Shown: piece after piece, positions 8,891-17,037 of the stretch
Layout of the letters: every line of letters begins with the position of its first letter
Position numbering within the stretch: the stretch's first letter is position 1
Assembly: GCF_014279815.1 (NCBI RefSeq)
Contig: NZ_CP047941.1
Location: 1,178,001-1,242,000 of the forward strand
Reading direction: 5' to 3'
Length of the DNA: 64,000 bases
Origin: Synechococcus sp. NOUM97013
Lineage (GTDB): Bacteria; Cyanobacteriota; Cyanobacteriia; PCC-6307; Cyanobiaceae
Translations under genes and position numbers: made by a program
The notes under the pieces: generated by a model
What the model saw: only the letters and a program-made list of their open reading frames with translations
The model's database searches: none
Told to the model about the DNA's origin: nothing

Positions 8891-9424
8891 TCAGTCCGTT
8901 TGGTTTTGCAGCAATTGTGACCAAGCTCGGGCTAAGTCGGCGTAATGCGCTGCATGGTCGCGTTGGTCGTTCACTTCTTGGTCTGTGAGGACTCGTTTCA
9001 CAGTGGCTGGCACACCTGCCACAAGGGAGCGAGCCGGAACATCGCGGGTCACAACAGCCCCGGCAGCCACAAGGGACCCCTCACCAACCGTCACTCCATT
9101 CAGCACGATCGCTCCAATTCCCACAAGGCAGCCGTCTTGCAGCGTGCATCCATGCACGACAGCACGATGCCCAATTGTGACGTCGGAGCCAATCAACACT
9201 CCCTGGCCAGGATCGCCGTGCAGAACAGCACCGTCCTGAACGTTGCTGCGTTGACCAATCGCGATGGGCGCCATGTCGGCTCTGGCCACTGCTGTTGGCC
9301 AAAGGCTGGAACCTGCCGCCATTTGAACGTCACCCATGACGACCGCTGTCTCCGCCACCCAAGCGGTGGGATCGATGCGTGGTGATGTGGCCAGAGAGTT
9401 GGCTTGAGCGGATGGAACGGTCAT
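8891..9424 (-). CDS. Gamma-carbonic-anhydrase-like hexapeptide-repeat protein
   Basis: From the ATG at 9422-9424 the protein has 177 residues; a longer version starts at 9457. It shows the left-handed beta-helix pattern of imperfect hexapeptides (I-G..S.V.D.AV.H, V.IG..V.IGH.A..HGC). Three His positions ([15 protein letters not shown]) match the zinc-binding histidines of gamma carbonic anhydrases and PaaY/CaiE-like proteins. Whether it has carbonic anhydrase activity cannot be told; the protein is shorter than CcmM and lacks RbcS-like repeats. Confidence 0.85.
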   Translation of the reverse strand: MTVPSAQANSLATSPRIDPTAWVAETAVVMGDVQMAAGSSLWPTAVARADMAPIAIGQRSNVQDGAVLHGDPGQGVLIGSDVTIGHRAVVHGCTLQDGCLVGIGAIVLNGVTVGEGSLVAAGAVVTRDVPARSLVAGVPATVKRVLTDQEVNDQRDHAAHYADLARAWSQLLQNQTD

Positions 9425-9626
9425 AGGACGGGCTCTGGATGCACGAAAAGAATTCAAGAGGAGACTGTGCAGGCCTCATCGACAGCATTCACTGCTGCTC
9501 GCCGGTGCGGAAGCCAAAGCATTCATCAGGTCAGAACGGCATTTCGAGGGTGTCTCGAGCGTTGCTGTGAACCGTTCAATGCCGATCCTCTTGGACGAAG
9601 GATCGTCTGGGTGATACTTTTTTGAG

Positions 9627-9640
9627 GTGCCTGATGGCAC
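9627..9640. repeat. Small inverted repeat upstream of tRNA-Lys
   Basis: GTGCC and GGCAC are separated by TGAT, giving a 5-bp hairpin. It lies ten bases before a second, longer palindrome in the leader of tRNA-Lys. It has no T-tract on either side that would make it a convincing terminator; a run of six T lies just upstream on the plus strand. Confidence 0.4.
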
Positions 9641-9649
9641 ACCCTGACG

Positions 9650-9664
9650 CGGAACACTGTTCCG
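9650..9664. promoter_or_regulatory. 15-bp perfect palindrome 11 bases upstream of tRNA-Lys
   Basis: CGGAACACTGTTCCG is a perfect inverted repeat of seven bases around a central base. It lies directly in front of the tRNA-Lys gene, where it could be an operator or a processing hairpin. The spacing is unlike the cyanobacterial LexA box I know (GTAC-N4-GTWC type). No function is claimed. Confidence 0.4.
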
Positions 9665-9675
9665 TTCGGCAGGCG

Positions 9676-9746
9676 GGTCGCTAGCTCAGCGGTAGAGCAC
9701 TCGGCTTTTAACCGATTGGTCCTGAGTTCGAATCTCAGGCGACCCA
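9676..9746 (+). tRNA. trnK: tRNA-Lys (UUU)
   Basis: The acceptor stem GGGTCGC pairs with GCGACCC at 9739-9745, followed by discriminator A. D-arm, anticodon loop CTTTTAA (anticodon TTT), and the TTCGAAT T-loop are all in place. The outermost anticodon-stem pair (C27-T43) is mismatched. No CCA is encoded. The response-regulator gene starts about 47 bases downstream. Confidence 0.95.
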
Positions 9747-9793
9747 TACGCCCAACCATTGCTTCATCATGGAGGGAGCCTTCGATCTGGCTG

Positions 9794-10180
9794 ATGGACG
9801 GTTGTGCACGTGTTGCTGTGGTTGATGATGACCACCGCCTGCGAACTCTGATTCAGGAAGAACTCGTCGATGAGGGTGTGCACCCGGTCCCATGCACATC
9901 CGCTGAGGAGCTGCTCGAGTTGATCAAACATGATCAGTTTGATCTCATTCTTCTCGACTTGATGATGCCTGGCATGGATGGCATGAGTTGCTTAAAAGCA
10001 CTTGAAGACATACCTTGCAGAGCTCCAATTCTCGTTGTGACGGCTTTGAGTGACGAGCTCAAACGTCAAGAGGTAATGAGGCATGGGGCATCGGAGTACA
10101 TCTTGAAGCCGGATCTTTTTGAGCGTTTACCCGAACTGCTCAATCAATATCTTCCTGATCGGAAGCCAAATCAGGACTGA
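9794..10180 (+). CDS. Single-domain (CheY-like) response regulator
   Basis: From the ATG at 9794 the protein is 128 residues, just a receiver domain; longer versions would run into tRNA-Lys. All key residues are present: acidic DDD at 11-13, phosphoacceptor Asp55 in DLILLDLMMPG, the T in LVVTA, and K in YILKPD. There is no output domain, so it acts by protein contact or phosphotransfer. It faces a histidine kinase gene and overlaps its 3' end by 41 bases, so the pair is very likely a cognate system. Confidence 0.9.
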   Translation: MDGCARVAVVDDDHRLRTLIQEELVDEGVHPVPCTSAEELLELIKHDQFDLILLDLMMPGMDGMSCLKALEDIPCRAPILVVTALSDELKRQEVMRHGASEYILKPDLFERLPELLNQYLPDRKPNQD

Positions 10181-11339
10181 GGGTTTGAGCGGTTGGAAAA
10201 ATCATTGAAATCTTGATACCACTGTAAGTTTCATGCCCTCGATTGGTTTTTGGTCTTGCTGTAATCGTTCCATTCATTCCTGTTACGAGAGCTTTGACAA
10301 CGGCAAGGCCCAGTCCACTACCCTCCCCACGACTGGGATTTCTGTTTTCTTCAAGTTTCACAAACCGATCAAAGAGGTTGTCAGTAAAAAGATCAGAAGT
10401 AGTTGTTGAGCCTCCGTCGGTCACAAGGAGTTCTATGCAGTCGTTTGTCATGTTTCCGTGGAGCACGAAACGATGATCGTTTTTGCTAAATCGCAGAGTG
10501 TTATCCAGTAACTGATTCATAACTTTGCTAAAAGCAGAATGATCAAGTTCGATTTCGCACGATAGGCATTGCTCTGGTATCGAAACCAGTACAAAACGTC
10601 TTCTTGTGCTGTCTAAAGAACCAAGCCATTGCTCTATGAATACACGTAATGGATGGTGTTCAAAAGACCATGAGAACTGATCAGTATCGAGTTCGGAAAG
10701 GACTACAAGCTTGTCCACGAGGCTGACCATTCTTCTGGTCTCGTTGCGAACGTCCTCAAGTGGTCGAGGCAATGTATCGGTAGAGCCAGAGCGTGAAAGT
10801 CGTTTCAGACTTCCACTAATAATTGCAAGAGGGGTGCGCAGCTCATGCGCGAGTTTATTGATGAAGGATCTTTGTTGCTGCAATGCTTTTTCAAGCGGAT
10901 CTAGGTCGCGAAAAATGATTAATAGATATGGCTCGCTGATCTCAGAGATTGGCTTCCAACTCACCATTCGTTGAACATTCGATGTTTGAAGTGCATCATT
11001 GACCAACAAAGGTTGAATGGATAGCAGCATTTGGCCATCTCCGCGTCTGGCTTGGGACAATGGATGCTGAGGATCTTCGTAGGGCAGATCTCGTTGATCG
11101 GGGTGACGAAAAGATGCGACCTGTTGAATAGGCTTTCCAATGAGTCGCAACGCGAGGCCATTGCCGAGCCATTGAGCGGAAGCGCGGTTCACCCATCGAA
11201 CTTGTTGATGCTCGTCAAGAATGAGCATGGCTTCTTCGGTGGCATCAAAAGCCACACGAAGTAGACCCAATGACTGGCGCAACTGCGCAACGAGTTCATT
11301 GGGTTCCTGGTTCGATTGATTGGAGTGATCAGCAGCCAT
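10140..11339 (-). CDS. PAS-domain sensor histidine kinase (soluble)
   Basis: A 399-residue protein. Residues about 20-150 form a PAS-like sensor domain (ATEEAMLILDEHQQVRWVN), then a HisKA domain with phosphoacceptor His165 in HELRTP, and an HATPase_c domain with the N-box NQLLDNTLRFS and G-box GEGSGLGLAVV. No membrane helix is seen, so it is cytoplasmic. It overlaps the upstream PAS gene by 11 bases and the convergent response regulator by 41 bases. The DNA looks AT-richer than its neighbours by eye. Confidence 0.92.
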   Translation of the reverse strand: MAADHSNQSNQEPNELVAQLRQSLGLLRVAFDATEEAMLILDEHQQVRWVNRASAQWLGNGLALRLIGKPIQQVASFRHPDQRDLPYEDPQHPLSQARRGDGQMLLSIQPLLVNDALQTSNVQRMVSWKPISEISEPYLLIIFRDLDPLEKALQQQRSFINKLAHELRTPLAIISGSLKRLSRSGSTDTLPRPLEDVRNETRRMVSLVDKLVVLSELDTDQFSWSFEHHPLRVFIEQWLGSLDSTRRRFVLVSIPEQCLSCEIELDHSAFSKVMNQLLDNTLRFSKNDHRFVLHGNMTNDCIELLVTDGGSTTTSDLFTDNLFDRFVKLEENRNPSRGEGSGLGLAVVKALVTGMNGTITARPKTNRGHETYSGIKISMIFPTAQTLSPDLASDQEDID

Positions 11340-11706
11340 GGGGGCCTTCCAAAGGCCTCAAAGTTGCTGCAAAACTCCAACCCTCTTGATCATCTTTTTC
11401 AGCTACAATGAAATGTTCGCTGCGTATAACAGAGCCGTCAGCACAGATCGTTGCTAACTCCAAGGGATGATTCACAACTTCTGATGACTCGGTGAGTTTG
11501 AAGCGAGCAAAACCAGCATGGTGGAGTTCCCTGAATTGCTGAGGGAGGATCAATCCGATGGTTTGACCAACAAGTTTGGTGTCCCATCCATAAATCAATT
11601 CGAAGCGCTGGTTGAATTCCACCACCAAACCATTTGAGTCTGCCCTGACGAAAGGCAGGTCGTGTCGCTCACGTAAAGCGGCTACAGCACCTGGGGTCCA
11701 ATCCAT
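11329..11706 (-). CDS. Stand-alone PAS domain protein
   Basis: A 125-residue protein that is little more than one PAS domain: DLPFVRADSNGLVVEFNQRFELIYGW followed by VGQTIGLILPQQFRELHHAGF and a final core strand. The last 11 bases overlap the start of the histidine kinase gene in another frame, so translation is probably coupled. It may supply an extra signal input to the kinase. It has no Cys in the position that binds flavin in LOV domains. Confidence 0.85.
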   Translation of the reverse strand: MDWTPGAVAALRERHDLPFVRADSNGLVVEFNQRFELIYGWDTKLVGQTIGLILPQQFRELHHAGFARFKLTESSEVVNHPLELATICADGSVIRSEHFIVAEKDDQEGWSFAATLRPLEGPHGC

Positions 11707-11790
11707 GGAAAGCGACTCGCTCGACTCAGGCTAGGCACTGAAAGCCAACTCTTCTACCGACGAGCCCGTGAAGCTCTACAATGAACTGGA

Positions 11791-11864
11791 CGGGGCGTGG
11801 CGCAGTTTGGTAGCGCGGGTGCTTTGGGAGCACTAGGTCGCAGGTTCGAATCCTGTCGCCCCGA
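11791..11864 (+). tRNA. trnP: tRNA-Pro (UGG)
   Basis: The acceptor stem CGGGGCG pairs with CGCCCCG at 11857-11863, with discriminator A. The anticodon loop TTTGGGA carries TGG, and the T-arm GCAGG-TTCGAAT-CCTGT is complete. Total 74 nt, no encoded CCA. Confidence 0.95.
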
Positions 11865-12246
11865 TTCGAGAAAAAATGTCTTGGGTTGTGAATCGTGTTT
11901 TACGACCGCATTTCGAGATTGTTCAAGGCGACTAATAAGTCTTCAACAGGCTATTTCAATGATTTGAACGGTTCCTTCTTTGTGATGATTCAATTGGTCT
12001 ATAGCCAACGACAATGGGTGAATTGAGTTTTTCTTGATTCATAGCTGATGAATTGATTGCAAATTTACATGGTAATCAAAGAGAATTGTTGATCTGTTTT
12101 CTTCTGATCAGCTTCTTTGCCGTTTTATTGATGTGTTCTTCTTAAGGCCATGGTTATTTTGATGCGTTATTCGCTGTTAGCGTTGACCAAAGTCGCTTAT
12201 AAGCTACCCGCTGAGCCCATTGTGACGGAATAGGCGGTTGAGAGCC
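11865..12246. other. AT-rich non-coding stretch after tRNA-Pro
   Basis: About 380 bases without a credible gene. The stretch is visibly richer in A and T than its surroundings, with many short TGATGA / GAATTGA / TTCTTC runs. I found no repeat of the tRNA-Pro 3' end that would mark an attachment site, and no clear terminator or conserved RNA. It may be the scar of lost DNA behind a tRNA gene or an untranslated regulatory region; neither is shown. Confidence 0.5.
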
Positions 12247-13080
12247 CTATTGCCCTGGTATGGCGACCAGTTGCTCCTCGAGCAACATATTGAATGTCAG
12301 TAATTGTTCATCGCTTAATTGTTGTCTTGACGTTGCTTGAAAATTCTGATTAAGGAACTCTCTGGCTTGTTCCTGCTGCCAATTCAGTCGTTGAAGGATT
12401 TCATCACTTTGTTTCACGAGGTCGGATCTTCGCAGTGGCACAGAAGTCTGTTGCGGATCACTGCCCGGTGGCAAGTCACGTAAGCGTTTGAGGTAAGCGA
12501 CTAAATCGTTGAATCGCGTCAGTCGATGCCTGCTGCCATGGCCAAAAGCTCGCTCCAGGTAAATGCGTTCCTTATCCCTATCCCATCCGATTCTTTGCAG
12601 TTCCAAGTCGATTGCAGTCAGTTCTTCACTCCAGTCGTCTGGATCTGTTGGCGCTTCACTGGGTGGCAACGGCCTTGTGGCGCTAGTTGAATGCCCTTGG
12701 GGTGTTGGGTTCGCTTCCCCCACATGTTCCTCGGCTTGTTCCTGTGTCGACATCTGCGAAGTCGTCGACGAAATGTTCTCCTGTGCCTCACCTGCTGGAG
12801 CCGGTGGCTGTCTCACGATCGGATTTTTTCTGATTGCTGTGTGCTTTCTGGATTCACCTTGATGTTCGACTGAAGGCTCAGCTGACGGTGGATGCCCCTG
12901 CGCGTTACCCGTTGTTCCAGCGCAACGGTGCTGCAACCGAGCTATGGCGAGATCTTCGGCCTCCATCACCGTCCTCCCCTCGCCCAGAGCGCTTCCAAGG
13001 GACCGATCTCCTTCAAAGCCTTCCACCAGCACCACGCATCGGGCCTGATCGAGGTGGCAAAGCTTGGATTGGGTCTGCAT
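12247..13080 (-). CDS. Unknown protein with a duplicated C-terminal helical module
   Basis: A 277-residue protein in three parts. Residues 1-55 are a folded segment of unknown type (ARCVVLVEGFEGD, EAEDLAIARLQHR). Residues 60-150 are a low-complexity linker rich in Pro, Ser, Thr, Gln and Glu. Residues 150-275 hold two copies of a ~45-residue module, each with L.R..W, R.[YF]L...F, SR..L and a closing L-rich helix; the copies are divergent. I recall the W..E..R.YL...YG.RSR..L pattern from other cyanobacterial proteins. Divergent from terC. No function assigned. Confidence 0.7.
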   Translation of the reverse strand: MQTQSKLCHLDQARCVVLVEGFEGDRSLGSALGEGRTVMEAEDLAIARLQHRCAGTTGNAQGHPPSAEPSVEHQGESRKHTAIRKNPIVRQPPAPAGEAQENISSTTSQMSTQEQAEEHVGEANPTPQGHSTSATRPLPPSEAPTDPDDWSEELTAIDLELQRIGWDRDKERIYLERAFGHGSRHRLTRFNDLVAYLKRLRDLPPGSDPQQTSVPLRRSDLVKQSDEILQRLNWQQEQAREFLNQNFQATSRQQLSDEQLLTFNMLLEEQLVAIPGQ

Positions 13081-13117
13081 TCCGCTGTTGAAGGTCCAAT
13101 ATTTCTAGGCTGCATCC

Positions 13118-13837
13118 ATGGATACAGCTGCTCTCCCTTCTCTCACCGCCTGGATGGACGGTGTCGATCAGCTGAGTGAGCTGCTACCGCTGCTGCCTGT
13201 TCTCGTCAGTCTGGAGCTTCTGCTCTCCGCGGACAACGCCATCGCGTTGGCGGCTATCGCACGTGGCCAGAAGGACCCGACCCTGGAGAGACGCGCCCTC
13301 AACCTTGGCATTGGCATGGCTTTTGGTTTGCGGGTTGCATTGATTCTTTTGGCTCAATTTGTTCTTGCTTTTCCACCCATTCAGCTCATTGCAGGGCTTT
13401 ATTTACTTTGGCTTTGTATTCGTTATTTTCAGAGTCTTTCAGACCAGGCAGCTGATGCCGATCAGGTATCTACGACGGGCAGCGTGAGCTTTGGGCGAAC
13501 AGTACTCACCTTGGCAATCACAGACCTGGCATTTTCTATCGACAGTGTTGCCGCAGCTGTCGCGATCAGCGATCAGATTTTGTTGGTTGTGACCGGGGCT
13601 TTAATCGGAGTGGTTGCGTTGAGATTTACCTCTGGTCTGTTCATCCGGTGGCTACAGATTTACCCGCGCCTTGAAACAGCAGGCTTTCTCGCTGTTGGTT
13701 TTGTGGGATTGAAACTCTTGGTGTTGCTTCTATGGCCCACCCTGCATCCATCCGAGTTGTTCACTTTTCTGTCTGTGATGTCCCTGTTGATCTGGGGGTT
13801 TTCACGTCGCGATTCATTACCAGCTGAAGAGGTGTAA
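13118..13837 (+). CDS. TerC family membrane protein
   Basis: A 239-residue protein with seven or so membrane helices. The ADNAIALAAIA segment near residue 38 and DLAFSIDSVAAAVAI near 145 are the paired acidic motifs of the TerC family (LysE superfamily). Members are linked to metal-ion efflux and, in plants, to thylakoid membrane assembly. The exact substrate here is unknown; Mn2+ is a plausible guess. It is followed 3 bases later by a DUF6464 gene. Confidence 0.92.
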   Translation: MDTAALPSLTAWMDGVDQLSELLPLLPVLVSLELLLSADNAIALAAIARGQKDPTLERRALNLGIGMAFGLRVALILLAQFVLAFPPIQLIAGLYLLWLCIRYFQSLSDQAADADQVSTTGSVSFGRTVLTLAITDLAFSIDSVAAAVAISDQILLVVTGALIGVVALRFTSGLFIRWLQIYPRLETAGFLAVGFVGLKLLVLLLWPTLHPSELFTFLSVMSLLIWGFSRRDSLPAEEV

Positions 13838-13840
13838 TCA

Positions 13841-14185
13841 ATGTTGGTGGAGTTACGACAATCTGGCAGCGAACACGTTCTTGATCGCGTCGAACTTGAT
13901 GAGCCACCTCAACCCGGACGATGGTTTCTGCATGGTGACACCAGTTATTTCGTGATGCAGCGACGGCATCGCTACCGACTTCACTCTGGGGTTTACCAAT
14001 TGAGTTCTGTGATCTTGATGGTCAAAGCTCAGGCTCAACCCAATGATGCTCGTTGGTTCCGTCATGGTTGGGTCATCGGTGATCCCCACTGCCGTTTCAA
14101 TGCACGTAGCCCATTGATTCGCTGTGCAGTTCTCCCTGACGGTCCGTGCGAACGTTGCACCCATCGGTCTTCTGTTCATCCATGA
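13841..14185 (+). CDS. DUF6464 family protein
   Basis: A 114-residue protein ending in IGDPHCRFNARSPLIRCAV followed by GPCERC. The Cys cluster (three to four Cys in the last 40 residues) and the IGDP.CRFNARSPL segment are the pattern I know as DUF6464 in cyanobacteria. It may bind a metal. It begins 3 bases after terC, and its stop overlaps the start of the next gene (ATGA). Confidence 0.8.
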   Translation: MLVELRQSGSEHVLDRVELDEPPQPGRWFLHGDTSYFVMQRRHRYRLHSGVYQLSSVILMVKAQAQPNDARWFRHGWVIGDPHCRFNARSPLIRCAVLPDGPCERCTHRSSVHP

Positions 14186-14406
14186 AGCGAGAGCGCTGTT
14201 GGGTTTGGTTTCGTGGTGGCTTAAACGAACCCTCACATTGGGTGAGCGGGTTTTATGCCACCACCGATGAACAGGAAGGTGTGTTGATCCAGCACGGCAG
14301 CTACCGAGACACACGGGTGCCTGAGTGGCGCATCACGCAACAGGAGCCTGTGGACCTTCACGCAGCTCCGGCCATTCCTGACGATGCGGTTTGGCAAATC
14401 AGTTAG
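14182..14406 (+). CDS. Small hypothetical protein
   Basis: A 74-residue soluble protein. The ATG at 14182 overlaps the TGA of the DUF6464 gene, and the TAG stop is directly followed by the ATG of the next gene, so three small genes run in one transcript. It is rich in Trp (WVWFRGG, HWVSGFY, EWRI, WQIS) and probably beta. A longer frame from 14146 is less likely. Function unknown. Confidence 0.6.
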   Translation: MKRERCWVWFRGGLNEPSHWVSGFYATTDEQEGVLIQHGSYRDTRVPEWRITQQEPVDLHAAPAIPDDAVWQIS

Positions 14407-14631
14407 ATGGAAGCGCCGCCGATTACGACTGTTCAGGCACGTGCGAAGGCCGTTTTGCTTGAGTTCCTGAAGTTCAGGGTGCTCGCCGCCGAAGACGGCT
14501 TCTTTGTTAACAACGATCGCCAACAACGGCGTGAGTGGCTGTCTGTGATGCATCCACAGTCTCTTGTCCTCACCGATGAGCAGCTTGATCAGGTCTGGAT
14601 CCAGGCGCATGCGCTCTACGGCTCTCATTAA
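14407..14631 (+). CDS. Small hypothetical helical protein
   Basis: A 74-residue protein starting directly after the previous stop. It has an N-terminal helix rich in Ala/Leu (ARAKAVLLEFLKFRVLAAEDG) and a second acidic helix (LTDEQLDQVWIQAHAL). It is tightly linked with the DUF6464 gene and the protein before it. Function unknown. Confidence 0.6.
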   Translation: MEAPPITTVQARAKAVLLEFLKFRVLAAEDGFFVNNDRQQRREWLSVMHPQSLVLTDEQLDQVWIQAHALYGSH

Positions 14632-14665
14632 GGGCGTCTGCGCCGCCCCCTAGGGTGAAGGATTC

Positions 14666-14670
14666 AGGAG
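14666..14670 (+). promoter_or_regulatory. Shine-Dalgarno site in front of an ATC codon (DEAD helicase)
   Basis: AGGAG lies 7 bases before ATC at 14678. That ATC is in frame with the helicase, and the reading frame back to the stop at 14651 has no ATG, GTG or TTG upstream of 14732. The site supports a rare-codon start at 14678. Confidence 0.5.
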
Positions 14671-14731
14671 CACGACGATCAGCCAAGCCCCTATCGCCAC
14701 ATCCGCTCAGGCCTGTTTCGATGACCTCGGA

Positions 14732-15970
14732 TTGGGTGAACCCCTGCTCAAGGCTTTACGCGAGAAGGGCTATAGCCACCCATCCCCGATTCAGGAGCAA
14801 GCCATTCCAGCCGTGATCAAGGGTCGCGACGTGATGGCAGCTGCACAGACTGGCACCGGCAAGACAGCTGGCTTCACGCTTCCTTTGCTGGAACGGTTAC
14901 GACATGGGCGTCGCGCTACACGCCGGCAAGTGAGAGTTTTGGTGCTGACGCCGACGCGTGAGCTGGCTGCGCAAGTGCTTGAGAATGTGCGTGCTTACAG
15001 CCGACACCTGCCTTTGCGTAGTGATGTGGTGTTTGGAGGGGTCAAAATCAATCCACAAATTGCCCGTCTTAAAGATGGGGTTGATGTTCTTGTTGCGACG
15101 CCTGGCCGATTGCTTGATTTGCACCAGCAGGGAATGGTGGCGTTTGATCGGCTCGAATCTCTTGTCTTGGACGAAGCAGACCGCATGCTGGACATGGGCT
15201 TCATCCATGACATTCGTAAGTTGATTCGCTTACTGCCTGAGCATCGTCAAACTCTTTTGTTTTCTGCGACATTCAGTGCACCGATCCGCAAGCTTGCGAC
15301 AGGCTTGCTTCACAAGCCACTGCAAATTCAGGTTGCACCAGAAAACCAGACCGCCCGTTCAGTTGATCAGGTCGTTCACCCTTGCGATATGAAGCGCAAG
15401 CCTGATCTGTTGAGTCACCTTATTCGCTCCGGTGGTTGGCAGCAGGTCCTCGTTTTTTCTCGCACCAAGTATGGAGCGAATCGTGTGGCAGAACGATTGA
15501 ATAAGGAGGGATTGGCTGCTGCTGCGATTCACGGCAATAAAAGTCAAGGTGCGAGAACTCGTGCACTCCAAGGTTTCAAACAAGGTGATGTGCGTGTTCT
15601 TGTTGCTACGGACATTGCCGCTCGCGGCATTGATATTCAACAACTGCCCCATGTCGTGAATCTCGACCTCCCCAATGTTGCTGAGGATTATGTTCATCGC
15701 ATCGGCCGCACAGGCAGAGCTGGGGAGACTGGTCATGCAATTTCGCTGGTGGCAGCTGAAGAAGCTCTGTTGCTCAAGGCGATTGAACGATTAACCGGAG
15801 AAGCTCTACGTAAGGAAACAGTCAATGGATTCGAACCGACTGTTCTCACGGCACCACCATTGGATCTCAGCGGTGGACGCCGCAACCATGGCAGCAATCC
15901 AAGACGGCGTCCGGGATCCAGCACCAATCGACGCTCTTCTCAATCTCCGTCTCGAAAACGCAGCCGCTGA
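14732..15970 (+). CDS. DEAD-box RNA helicase (RhlE-like)
   Basis: A helicase of about 412 residues from TTG at 14732, or about 430 from an ATC at 14678. Motifs in order: Q-motif region ([13 protein letters not shown]), Walker [26 protein letters not shown], and [10 protein letters not shown]. The C-terminal 50 residues are basic and rich in Arg, Ser, Asn. The aromatic Phe of the Q motif (at 14717-14719) lies upstream of the first canonical start; with AGGAG placed before the ATC, the true start is probably there. It unwinds RNA duplexes in ribosome assembly or RNA decay. Confidence 0.93.
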   Translation: MGEPLLKALREKGYSHPSPIQEQAIPAVIKGRDVMAAAQTGTGKTAGFTLPLLERLRHGRRATRRQVRVLVLTPTRELAAQVLENVRAYSRHLPLRSDVVFGGVKINPQIARLKDGVDVLVATPGRLLDLHQQGMVAFDRLESLVLDEADRMLDMGFIHDIRKLIRLLPEHRQTLLFSATFSAPIRKLATGLLHKPLQIQVAPENQTARSVDQVVHPCDMKRKPDLLSHLIRSGGWQQVLVFSRTKYGANRVAERLNKEGLAAAAIHGNKSQGARTRALQGFKQGDVRVLVATDIAARGIDIQQLPHVVNLDLPNVAEDYVHRIGRTGRAGETGHAISLVAAEEALLLKAIERLTGEALRKETVNGFEPTVLTAPPLDLSGGRRNHGSNPRRRPGSSTNRRSSQSPSRKRSR

Positions 15971-15999
15971 TGTTTGAGCGGCTGATGACGTCTTGAACG

Positions 16000-17010
16000 T
16001 CAGCCCATCTGGTCGCCAGTGTTTGCATTGAGTTGTTGACCAAGGACCTTTCCAATGCTCCTGCTTTTCCCTTCCAATTGCGCTTCGCGGATCAACAGAG
16101 GACAACCTGAACTGCTGACGACAACACCAGCTGCATTTACATCCAGAACTTTGCCGGGCTGCTGCTGACCTGTTGGCCAACGGCCAACCAGTGCCTTGGC
16201 ATCATCGCTGAGATTTTCTCTCAACCTTTCGATTAATGGTTCTGTAGCCATCAGTTTCAAACGTTTGCCTCGCCATTGCGTGACAGCTCCTGGGTATAGG
16301 CCCATCACTTTTCGATGAATGGAGAGTGCCGAATCCGACCAATCCACAACGAAGTCTTCTTTTTTGAGCATGCGTGCGTAGCAGGCCTGGTCTTCGGTTT
16401 GTCGCCGCACGTTGAGCTTCGCTAAACGTTCTGATTCACAGCCCAATCCAGCCGACTCAATCAAGGGAATGGCATCCAACATCATTGATGCTGTGAGCTT
16501 GCTCAGGCGCTCTGCCAGAACCTGCGCATCATCAAGCAACCCGATCTCAATCGATCGCTCGATCAAGACGGGCCCTGTGTCCAAGCCTTCTTCCATGGCC
16601 ATGACTCCAACACCGGTGCGCTCATCGCCTTCGAGCAATGCCCATTGGATTGGTCCTGCCCCACGCCATCTGGGCAGCAACGAACCATGTCCGTTCCAGC
16701 ATCCCCGCGGGGGTTGTTCAAGAACACTTGCCGGCAGGATTTGACCGAAGGCAACAACAACCGACAGATCAGCACCGAGTGCTGCGAGCTCCTGCTGACA
16801 CTGAACGTCTTTCCTAATCCTTTCGGGTGTGAATACCTCTAGGCCTAACTCGAGCGCTCTTGCTTTGACCGGTGAAGGGATCAGTTGCTTACCGCGACCA
16901 CGTCGACGGTCAGGCTGAGTGACGACCCCGACAATCTCATGTCCCGCTGAGCAAAGAGCGTCAAGGGTGGGCACTGCGTAGGTCGGAGTGCCCCAGAACA
17001 GGATCTTCAT
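16000..17010 (-). CDS. fmt: Methionyl-tRNA formyltransferase
   Basis: A 336-residue protein with the N-terminal formyltransferase fold. FWGTPTYAVPTLDAL opens it, and the catalytic segment NGHGSLLPRWRGAGPIQWAL, with the conserved Asn and His and the SLLP loop, lies near residue 105. The C-terminal domain is present. It formylates initiator Met-tRNA. It is the last gene of a minus-strand run acsF-tldD-pmbA-fmt, 27 bases after pmbA. Confidence 0.95.
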   Translation of the reverse strand: MKILFWGTPTYAVPTLDALCSAGHEIVGVVTQPDRRRGRGKQLIPSPVKARALELGLEVFTPERIRKDVQCQQELAALGADLSVVVAFGQILPASVLEQPPRGCWNGHGSLLPRWRGAGPIQWALLEGDERTGVGVMAMEEGLDTGPVLIERSIEIGLLDDAQVLAERLSKLTASMMLDAIPLIESAGLGCESERLAKLNVRRQTEDQACYARMLKKEDFVVDWSDSALSIHRKVMGLYPGAVTQWRGKRLKLMATEPLIERLRENLSDDAKALVGRWPTGQQQPGKVLDVNAAGVVVSSSGCPLLIREAQLEGKSRSIGKVLGQQLNANTGDQMG

Positions 17011-17037
17011 CGCTGTGTCGCAGTAGTTAGCTCGAGC

